NCBI GenBank assembly: GCA_003476475.1
Contig: DMUD01000050.1
Location: 1 to 9,892 of the forward strand
Reading direction: 5' to 3'
Length of the DNA: 9,892 bases
Source of the DNA: Cytophagales bacterium
GTDB lineage: Bacteria; Bacteroidota; Bacteroidia; Cytophagales; UBA9547
Made by a program: the position numbers and the translations under genes. Of the stretch, positions 1 to 6,026 are shown in pieces; position 1 is the stretch's first letter; each line of letters begins with the position of its first letter. The notes under the pieces are model-generated. The model did no database searches, was not told the DNA's origin, and worked only from the letters and a program-made list of their open reading frames with translations.

Positions 1-149
1 CAATTTTGCATGTAACTTTTTTGGACAACGGTAATTTGGTAACTGAAAGCTACTCATATAAATTTAGCGGTAATTTTTTGATCCTGACTCTTACCGCAAC
101 CACCGATCCTGATAATGCTATAGGTGCCTCACTTTATCTACAGAGATAA
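1..149 (+). CDS. C-terminal end of a plus-strand protein, possibly lipocalin-like (partial)
   Basis: The frame that starts at base 3 is open from the window edge to a TAA at 147-149, giving 48 residues; the start lies outside the window. The visible part alternates hydrophobic and polar residues like consecutive beta strands (TFLDNGNLVTE, then YSYKFSGNFLILTLT) and ends in SLYLQR. The pattern 'Y-K-F-S-G-N-x-L-x-L-T' close to the C-terminus resembles the last strands of small lipocalin-like secreted or lipoprotein domains common in Bacteroidota. That resemblance is from memory of the family and is weak on so short a piece. A strong terminator follows 19 bases after the stop, which supports this being the genuine end of a transcribed gene. 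Other small beta-barrel or beta-sandwich proteins would look similar. Confidence 0.55.
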   Translation, partial: ILHVTFLDNGNLVTESYSYKFSGNFLILTLTATTDPDNAIGASLYLQR

Positions 150-168
150 GTTCAGTTAAAAACCAACA

Positions 169-198
169 AAAAAAAGCGAGCTTAGCCTCGCTTTTTTT
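169..198 (+). terminator. Rho-independent terminator after the upstream gene
   Basis: A perfect inverted repeat is visible. A run of A followed by GCGAG (176-180), a six-base loop CTTAGC, then CTCGC (187-191) and seven T (192-198). The GC core is 5 bp and the flanking A/T runs extend the stem to 12 bp. The A run on one side and T run on the other would let it work in both directions. It closes the upstream gene and insulates the large gene that follows. Confidence 0.88.
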
Positions 199-226
199 GT
201 TCTAAGGATTTCTCATCTTAACTTAG
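196..226 (+). promoter_or_regulatory. Candidate Bacteroidota-type promoter for the TPR-CHAT gene
   Basis: TTTG at 196-199 is followed, after 19 bases, by TAACTTAG at 219-226. The Bacteroidota housekeeping consensus is a -33 TTTG and a -7 TAnnTTTG, so this matches with one mismatch and suitable spacing. Transcription would then begin near 230-235, about 20 bases before the ATG at 255. The caveat is that the TTTG overlaps the T tract of the preceding terminator, so part of the match may be chance. Confidence 0.35.
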
Positions 227-254
227 TTCCTTGTTCGCCAAAGCCTTTCATAAA

Positions 255-3200
255 ATGAAATATCCCATATTTTTTTTGGTTTTCTTCTTTTTTGCATTTG
301 GGCAAACCGAGGTTTTTGCCCAAAAGAAAATGCAAAAGAAGTTAGATAAAATAGAACGGAAGTTCCAGGCCGGCAAAATCAAAAGGGCCAATAAGAAAAA
401 CGAGGCGTTTATTAGAAAAATGCTCAGAAGCGGAAAAAAAGATTTCGGATTTGGCGCTACCGCTTACCTGAATCAAGGGAAAATATTAGTGCAAATGGGT
501 CGGCACATGCAATATGAAAAAAGCTTGAAAGAAGCTGTTGGCATTATCAAAAGGGTGTACAACGACACTGGCAGGGTCGCCTACGAAACTTACCTTGGCA
601 TTGCTGAAACTTATTATCATTTTGGCCATTACCGCAAAAGCTTGGATGCCCTTAATCAAGCTGAGATTATTTACGACAAATCGATAGAGAAACATGCGTC
701 GTTCCTTCCCTCCAAATCTTTGCTTTTGGCTAGAATAAATGTGCAAATGGGCTACTTAAACAAGGCCGACAGTATTGTAACCGACTGCTTGCCAAAACTA
801 GAAAACCGTATCATGCGATCGGAAAAAGGAGTGGATGGTAAAGGCAGAACCAAAAATATAAAGGTGGGCTCTTTCGATTTTAAGGCAAGAAAACAGGCCT
901 ACGCATGGGCTACCAGCACCCAAGCCGACATAGCCCTGAAAAGAGGACTGAATGACACTGCTGATTCACTTTTAAAGCTAAGTAACCGATGGGTAGATAA
1001 AAACTTGGGTAGCCGCAACCCCGTCAAAATGCAAAACTTCCAGGCCATTGCCAGTATCGAAGAATCGAAAGGCAACTTACGTACTGCTACAGCCTACAAT
1101 GTGGCGGCTTGGAAGGCTGTGAAAAACAGGCTGGACATTTATTACTTCCGAGGCTTCGAACGCATGGTATACAGTAGGGCCATCAAAGACCGTTTTTCTA
1201 TGATGTATCACAAAAGTTTGGCCACCTTCGAACGTAAAACCAGTTTTTATTATGACAAGGAAAATGTGTTTTATGCCAACAAGGAATTGCTGGAGGAGTG
1301 GATAAATGCCAAACGATTCGACCATAATTTTGTAAAAGAGCGACTAACCGAATTCATGGGCAATGGTTTGCACATCCCTTTGTATTCAGCAGCTCGAATC
1401 AAAGCACAAGAAATTCATGTGTTATTGGACGTGCGCGAAGGGTTGTACAAGCCTGCCGAAGACACCCTCATGAATATACTGAACGTAATGAAGGAGCTAT
1501 ATGGCGAACAAACCCCCGCCTATCATCGCCGCAAGCTTGACCTTGCCGATTTTTACTTGCGAAAAACCAATAACTTGAAGAAAGCCGAAGAGATTTATCT
1601 GCAAAGTTTTATTGGGGTGGTGAGCAAGGAAATGTCGCCAAGACATGAAAAATATGTGCAGTATTTGGACAATATCGGAGTATTGTATGCTTTGTGGGAA
1701 AATTTTATGAAGTCGGCGGAATACCTTCAAATGGCTGAAAAACAAGCCAAAATAAATTTTACCGACCAAAGTCCAAAATATGCCTTGATACTAGGCGATT
1801 TGGTGAATGTGTACTTGGAGTTGGGCAAATACACCCAAGCTAAACATTTGTTCGAAAAAGCCGAGGCAGTGTTGGATGCGGGCAACATAGATGATTATAC
1901 GCCTGCCTATGCCCTCACCTACCAAAACATAGCGGAAGGTTATAGTACATTCGGTTTTTTTGACAAGTCGCTGAAAAACTTGCGAACAGCAGAAAAAATA
2001 GTGAATCAGAATGTCAAAAGGGGCTATAACATGGGCGAAAATTCGAGTATCGACGATTTGGGTGCCTACTATTTGCGCACTGGCAAATACCGCGAAGCCG
2101 AAAGAATTTTGAAACAATCTGTTGCCGAAAAAGAAAAATTGAAAGGCAAGGAAGCCGCCGAACTCATAAAGCCGCTCAATCTTTTGGGCTTGAAGCATTA
2201 TCTCACAGGCGATTACGGCCAAGCAGAAATCCAATTGAATCGCGCCGTGAAACTGAGTATCAAATATTCGGGTGATACTACCTTGCGCTATGCCGAAAGT
2301 TTGAAAATATTGCGCAAGCTACATTCTGCCTTTGGCGACTATGAAAAAGCCGAGTCGGAGTGTAAAAAGCAGATTGACATTATAACACGCATTCAAGGTT
2401 ATGATAATATCAACCTAGCCGATGCCCTTGTCGATATGGCCATCATACGGTACAACCTTGGAGGCGATGTCAACGATTCGCGTAAAATGCTTTTCGAATC
2501 TAATTCCATTCTCAAAAAACAGCTCGGTTCGGACAATCCTTCCTACGTCAACGGGCTGAAAACGTTAGCTTTCTTTCAAATGGAAACCAACCAGCTAGCG
2601 TCTGCAGACAGCCTCATAGCGGCATCAGAAAAATATTGGGAAACAAAACTGGGCAAAAACAATGTCTATACTCCAGAAATAGACCTCATATGGGGAGACT
2701 TGTATCGCAAGCAACGAAAATATGCCCAAGCATTGCAAAAATACCAAGACGCGCTTAGCCTGTACAAAAGCAAATTCAGTTCGCAACACCCCGATTATGT
2801 AAAAACCCTGAGTCGTATTGCCAAAACCTATTACGCCAAAGGTGATTATAAAAATGCACTTTCTACCTTGAATGTAGCCACTGAAGGCTATCACAATTTT
2901 ATATCAAAATATTTTCCTGTTTTGAGTTTTGGCGAAAAGAGCAAATACTGGGAGACTATAAAGGGGGACTTTGAATTTTTCAATTCTTTGGCCTTGAAAA
3001 TGAAAGACAAAGATCCTGATTTGATAGGCCAAATGTACGATTACGTGCTAGCCACCAAGGCACTACTTTTGAGCAATTCTATCAAAGTGCGCCAAAGGAT
3101 ATTGAACAGCGGCAATCCCGTACTTATTGGCAAGTTCAATGCTTGGAATGATAAAAAGGAGTTATATACTCAAATCCTTTCCTACTCCCAAGAACAATCA

Positions 3201-4487
3201 AAAGTGGCCAATCTAGATCCAGCCAAACTGGAAAAGGAAATAAACGACCTTGAAAAGGAACTGAGTGCTTCTTCGGAAGAATTTGCCAAAAGCTTTGAAA
3301 ACAAGGTATTTCATTGGAAAGATGTACGCAAATCGTTGAAAGAGAATGAAGCTGCTATCGAAATAGTGCGATTCCGGTATTACGAAAATAGTTTTACCGA
3401 TTCTATTATCTATGCAGCACTCGTCTTAACTGACCAATCTAGTGGCAACCCCGATTTAGTGCTTCTGCCCAACGGCAATATGCTCGAGAAAAAATACATC
3501 AAATACTATCGAAATACCATTAAGTACAAAAACGAAGACCACCTGTCGTACGATGTTTTTTGGAAACCAATTGAATCGAAACTAGGAGGCATACACACCA
3601 TTTATCTTTCTAGTGAGGGGGTTTATAACCAGCTAAATGTAGAAACTCTGCAAGACGATAATGACACATATCTGATAGACAAATACGATATTCTGTTGGT
3701 AAGCAATACCAAAGATTTGGCCATAACACGTATTTATGAAAAGAAAAAAATCAAGAAAAATCTTTCCAACAACATTTCCCTAGTGGGCAATCCGCAGTTC
3801 TATTTTGAAAATTCGAAAGTCGAGGTGCGCACCATTCCTCAGTTGCAAGGTGCCGAAAAAGAAGCGAAAGGCATCTCCGATTTGTTTGTTGCCAACAAGT
3901 GGACCAATGTGCTATTGACTGAAAAGCTCGCCGACGAAGACAAACTTAAAAACATGGAAGGCCCACGCATTTTGCATGTGGCCACACATGGTTATTTCCA
4001 ACCCGACAAAACCAGTTCTATGGCATACGACGACAATTCGGTGTTGAAGAAAAACGAGCTCAGCCCGCTGTTCCGCTCTGGTATATTGCTTACAGGTGCT
4101 GGCGAACTTTTGGATAACCATTTTACTGCCGGCAATGTGAACGGCCAAACAGGTATTCTTACAGCCTACGAAGCCATGAACATGAACTTGGATAACACTG
4201 AATTGGTAACGCTAAGTGCCTGTGAAACAGGTCTTGGAGATGTACAAATAGGCGAGGGGGTGGCCGGTTTACAGCGTTCGTTCTTGGTGGCAGGTGCCGA
4301 AAATGTTGTAATGAGCCTTTTTAAAGTGGATGACGAAGTGACCGAAAAATTAATGCTCACTTTCTACGAAAAATGGCTTCGCTCGGGCGACAAGCGTAGG
4401 TCTTTCATCGAAGCAAAAAAAGAAATCAAAGCCGATTTTCCCGAGTCGGTCTATTGGGGTTCTTTTATCATGATTGGGGTAAATTAG
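255..4487 (+). CDS. Exported TPR-repeat protein with C-terminal CHAT (caspase-like) domain
   Basis: This is a 1410-residue predicted cysteine peptidase-like protein. Residues 1-23 are a signal peptide: MKYP, then a Phe-rich hydrophobic core, then a VFA-Q cleavage-like site, so the protein should leave the cytoplasm. Residues about 60-880 are helical TPR-like repeats with a period near 42 residues; clear units lie around 555-585, 600-630, 642-672, 808-838 and 850-880. A Lys/Glu-rich coiled-coil stretch covers about 985-1015. The CHAT domain spans about 1020-1410. It contains SEGVYNQLNVETL (1120-1132), the catalytic His1245 in HVATHGYF, Cys1323 in LSACETGLG, and the closing YWGSFIMIG, so both dyad residues are intact. 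The frame also permits a TTG start at 231, but ATG 255 places the signal peptide at the true N-terminus and lies downstream of the predicted promoter start. No neighbour reads in the same direction, so it is probably monocistronic. CHAT family membership is confident; substrate and biological role are unknown. Confidence 0.95.
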   Translation: MKYPIFFLVFFFFAFGQTEVFAQKKMQKKLDKIERKFQAGKIKRANKKNEAFIRKMLRSGKKDFGFGATAYLNQGKILVQMGRHMQYEKSLKEAVGIIKRVYNDTGRVAYETYLGIAETYYHFGHYRKSLDALNQAEIIYDKSIEKHASFLPSKSLLLARINVQMGYLNKADSIVTDCLPKLENRIMRSEKGVDGKGRTKNIKVGSFDFKARKQAYAWATSTQADIALKRGLNDTADSLLKLSNRWVDKNLGSRNPVKMQNFQAIASIEESKGNLRTATAYNVAAWKAVKNRLDIYYFRGFERMVYSRAIKDRFSMMYHKSLATFERKTSFYYDKENVFYANKELLEEWINAKRFDHNFVKERLTEFMGNGLHIPLYSAARIKAQEIHVLLDVREGLYKPAEDTLMNILNVMKELYGEQTPAYHRRKLDLADFYLRKTNNLKKAEEIYLQSFIGVVSKEMSPRHEKYVQYLDNIGVLYALWENFMKSAEYLQMAEKQAKINFTDQSPKYALILGDLVNVYLELGKYTQAKHLFEKAEAVLDAGNIDDYTPAYALTYQNIAEGYSTFGFFDKSLKNLRTAEKIVNQNVKRGYNMGENSSIDDLGAYYLRTGKYREAERILKQSVAEKEKLKGKEAAELIKPLNLLGLKHYLTGDYGQAEIQLNRAVKLSIKYSGDTTLRYAESLKILRKLHSAFGDYEKAESECKKQIDIITRIQGYDNINLADALVDMAIIRYNLGGDVNDSRKMLFESNSILKKQLGSDNPSYVNGLKTLAFFQMETNQLASADSLIAASEKYWETKLGKNNVYTPEIDLIWGDLYRKQRKYAQALQKYQDALSLYKSKFSSQHPDYVKTLSRIAKTYYAKGDYKNALSTLNVATEGYHNFISKYFPVLSFGEKSKYWETIKGDFEFFNSLALKMKDKDPDLIGQMYDYVLATKALLLSNSIKVRQRILNSGNPVLIGKFNAWNDKKELYTQILSYSQEQSKVANLDPAKLEKEINDLEKELSASSEEFAKSFENKVFHWKDVRKSLKENEAAIEIVRFRYYENSFTDSIIYAALVLTDQSSGNPDLVLLPNGNMLEKKYIKYYRNTIKYKNEDHLSYDVFWKPIESKLGGIHTIYLSSEGVYNQLNVETLQDDNDTYLIDKYDILLVSNTKDLAITRIYEKKKIKKNLSNNISLVGNPQFYFENSKVEVRTIPQLQGAEKEAKGISDLFVANKWTNVLLTEKLADEDKLKNMEGPRILHVATHGYFQPDKTSSMAYDDNSVLKKNELSPLFRSGILLTGAGELLDNHFTAGNVNGQTGILTAYEAMNMNLDNTELVTLSACETGLGDVQIGEGVAGLQRSFLVAGAENVVMSLFKVDDEVTEKLMLTFYEKWLRSGDKRRSFIEAKKEIKADFPESVYWGSFIMIGVN

Positions 4488-4512
4488 TTCATATTTCACA
4501 GTTCCTAGTTTA

Positions 4513-4560
4513 ACGTTTAAAAACTGAAGCTAGCTGAATGGAAAGCTCACTTGTAAACGT
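4513..4560. repeat. Weak inverted repeat in the convergent intergenic gap
   Basis: The gap between the two convergent stop codons (4488-4586, 99 bases) holds a 7-bp inverted repeat, ACGTTTA (4513-4519) and TAAACGT (4554-4560). AGCT segments inside it (4528-4535 and 4544-4547) could add a short inner pairing. No T run follows on either strand, so it is not a typical intrinsic terminator. It could be a weak bidirectional stop for both genes or simply chance. Nothing else is recognisable in the gap. Confidence 0.25.
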
Positions 4561-4586
4561 CATTTAGGCATCAACAACCAAGAACG

Positions 4587-5348
4587 CTATACTTCTAAAC
4601 AAAGTCCATCATAACCCAAGGCAATTCCGTTTGGCAGTTCTTTGCTTACTTCTCTATGCAAGCCCATGTGATGGCTTATGTGGGTGAGGTAAGTTTTTTC
4701 CACTTTCAGCGTTTTGACCACCTCTATAGCTTGCTCCAAATTGAAATGCGAAATGTGCTTTTCTTTGTGCAAGGCATTCAATATCAGTATTTTGCTGCCG
4801 TGTATTTTTTCTTTTTCCGAATCGGCAATGTAGTTGGCATCTGTGATGAAGGTAATGTCGCCAATGCGGTAACCCAAAACAGGCAGTTTGTGGTGCATGA
4901 CTTCAATAGGGATTATCTCAATACCTTCTATTTTGAAAGGCGAATAGTCTATTTCGTGCAACATTACCCTAGGTATGCCGGGGTAGGTTACGTTTTCGAA
5001 CACATAGGCGTATTCTTGTTTTAGTTGTTCCAAAACCAGCCTGCGCCCGTATATAGGCATATCCATTCGGTGGCGGTGGTTGAATGGCCTTATGTCGTCG
5101 AGACCGGCGGTATGGTCTTTGTGCTGATGGGTGAACAAAATGGCATCTATCTTTTGCACTTTTTCCCGCAACATTTGTTGGCGAAAGTCGGGGCCTGTGT
5201 CGATGACGATTTTTTTGTCTTTTATTTCAAAAAGTGCCGAAACACGAAGCCTTTTGTCGCGGTAGTCGCTAGAACGGCACACAAGGCAACTGCAACCGAT
5301 AACCGGAACGCCCTGTGATGTGCCAGTACCGAGTAACGTGATTTGAAA
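4587..5348 (-). CDS. PhnP-like metallo-beta-lactamase-fold hydrolase; start codon missing or frameshifted
   Basis: This is a predicted zinc-dependent phosphodiesterase-like hydrolase. Homologous sequence begins at TTT 5348 (FQITLLGTGTSQGVPV) and gives 253 residues, about the normal family length. The metal motif HQHKDH is at 5112-5129, followed by the usual later ligands: a His in VMHH, an Asp in FITDANY and a His in LTHISHH. IDTGPDFRQQ follows the first strands. An N-terminal Cys-X-Cys-X2-Cys (GCSCLVC, cysteines at 5294, 5288 and 5279) matches the position of the structural zinc site known in E. coli PhnP. No ATG, GTG or TTG lies in frame before the GTG at 5282. Starting there would delete the GTGTSQG loop and two of the three cysteines, so I reject it as the natural start. 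The only in-frame near-start is ATT at 5357; a TAG lies about 45 bases further upstream. The family includes 5-phosphoribosyl 1,2-cyclic phosphate phosphodiesterase, but no phn genes are nearby, so the substrate is open. It is the last gene of the minus-strand block. Confidence 0.85.
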   Translation of the reverse strand, partial: FQITLLGTGTSQGVPVIGCSCLVCRSSDYRDKRLRVSALFEIKDKKIVIDTGPDFRQQMLREKVQKIDAILFTHQHKDHTAGLDDIRPFNHRHRMDMPIYGRRLVLEQLKQEYAYVFENVTYPGIPRVMLHEIDYSPFKIEGIEIIPIEVMHHKLPVLGYRIGDITFITDANYIADSEKEKIHGSKILILNALHKEKHISHFNLEQAIEVVKTLKVEKTYLTHISHHMGLHREVSKELPNGIALGYDGLCLEV

Positions 5349-5620
5349 ATGGCCAATTCGGTTTGGGTGAGCTCGCGATAGAACTTTTTGTTGATTTCGC
5401 TAAAATGGTTGATGTCGAATTGTACGGTACGCAAAATGTCTATCAGACAATTGATTTTACCTTCTAGGGGATAATATTTATTGACGATGATGATTTTTTT
5501 TTCTTTAATGACACAGTAACCCGATTTGAAATTTCCTTTTTCGTACCGAAGTATATAGTCCGATTCGGCAAAGAGGTCTTCGAGTTTGTTTTGGAAATGT
5601 TTGGTATATTTTACTAACAT
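5222..5620 (-). CDS. Small hypothetical protein, conserved-looking N-terminal part; C-terminal tail probably spurious
   Basis: The ATG at 5620 lies 24 bases after the receiver gene's stop. The open frame encodes 132 residues. Residues 1-90 look like a real small soluble alpha/beta protein: an amphipathic first helix (KLEDLFAESD), strands around GYCVIKEKKIIIVNKYY, then a charged helical stretch to ELTQTELA. No signal peptide, membrane segment or catalytic motif is visible. I do not recognise a named family, although I have an unverified memory of similar short Bacteroidota proteins. From about residue 91 (near 5350) the frame overlaps the hydrolase for more than 120 bases and becomes Ala/Val/Arg-rich, as expected of a shadow of the other gene. 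The authentic C-terminus is therefore probably lost or altered at the junction. Function is unknown. Its position suggests co-expression with the hydrolase. Confidence 0.6.
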   Translation of the reverse strand: MLVKYTKHFQNKLEDLFAESDYILRYEKGNFKSGYCVIKEKKIIIVNKYYPLEGKINCLIDILRTVQFDINHFSEINKKFYRELTQTELAIFKSRYSVLAHHRAFRLSVAVALCAVLATTATKGFVFRHFLK

Positions 5621-5644
5621 CTTTGTGTCAAAAAAGAGAGTAGT

Positions 5645-6022
5645 TTAGTTCTGGGTGTATTTTTTGACCAATTCTACAAGTTGGTCAAAATTAAGTGGCT
5701 TTTGCAGGTATTCTGTAAAACCGACCGATTTCAAATACGCTACGCTGTGGTTGGCGGCATTGCCCGTGATGGCAATGACGGGGATAGATTTTTTGGTGGC
5801 ATCGGCGTGTTGGCGAAGCTGTGTCACGGCTTCTATCCCGTCCATAACAGGCATGTTGATGTCGAGCAGAATGATGTCGAAATGTTCGTTTTGTACGGCG
5901 TCCAACAATTCTTTGCCGTTTTTCACGCTGTAAATTTCGAAATTTTGGAACTGAAGTATCTTTTTGGTCAAATTTTGTATTACAGAACTGTCTTCTGCAA
6001 TCATTACCTTTTTCTGTGACAT
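5645..6022 (-). CDS. Single-domain response regulator (CheY-like receiver)
   Basis: This 125-residue protein consists only of a receiver domain. The acidic pair is Glu10/Asp11 (IAEDSS), the phosphoacceptor is Asp54 in LLDINMPVMDG, the switch Thr is Thr86 in IAITGN, and the conserved Lys is Lys108 in QKPL. All residues needed for phosphotransfer are present. There is no DNA-binding, enzymatic or other output domain, so it must act by protein contact or as a phosphate shuttle or sink. Its ATG is one base after the stop codon of the hybrid kinase gene, which strongly implies co-translation and makes it the likely partner of the kinase's Hpt domain. Pathway output is unknown. Confidence 0.95.
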   Translation of the reverse strand: MSQKKVMIAEDSSVIQNLTKKILQFQNFEIYSVKNGKELLDAVQNEHFDIILLDINMPVMDGIEAVTQLRQHADATKKSIPVIAITGNAANHSVAYLKSVGFTEYLQKPLNFDQLVELVKKYTQN

Positions 6023-6026
6023 GTTA
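6020..6026 (-). other. Stop/start junction TAAcATG between kinase and receiver
   Basis: On the minus strand the kinase stop TAA (6026-6024) is followed by a single base and then the receiver ATG (6022-6020). A ribosome ending on the kinase could restart on the receiver, giving coupled and proportionate synthesis. No purine-rich ribosome site is obvious, which is normal for Bacteroidota. Confidence 0.8.

Noticed and set aside
231..254. Upstream TTG start for the TPR-CHAT gene, adding eight residues
   Set aside because: It would place residues before the signal peptide and sits at or before the predicted transcript start; ATG 255 gives a standard signal sequence.
1791..2234. 147-codon open frame on the minus strand inside the TPR region
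   Set aside because: It lies wholly antisense to a well-supported gene, is Phe/Ile-rich in the manner of reverse-strand shadows, and shows no domain motif.
255..4487. Type III-E CRISPR (Craspase-like) TPR-CHAT
   Set aside because: The protein has a signal peptide, and there are no cas genes or regularly spaced direct repeats anywhere in the window.
4587..5282. Hydrolase beginning at the GTG at 5282 (231 residues)
   Set aside because: This start removes the conserved GTGTSQG loop and two cysteines of the CxCxxC motif, which are plainly encoded just upstream in the same frame.
5384..5390. Programmed -1 frameshift site (C AAA AAG) as a firm call
   Set aside because: It is not the strong A AAA AAG heptamer, no evident downstream stimulator was recognised, and shifting here would discard the ELTQTELA segment that looks genuinely coding; kept only as a possibility.
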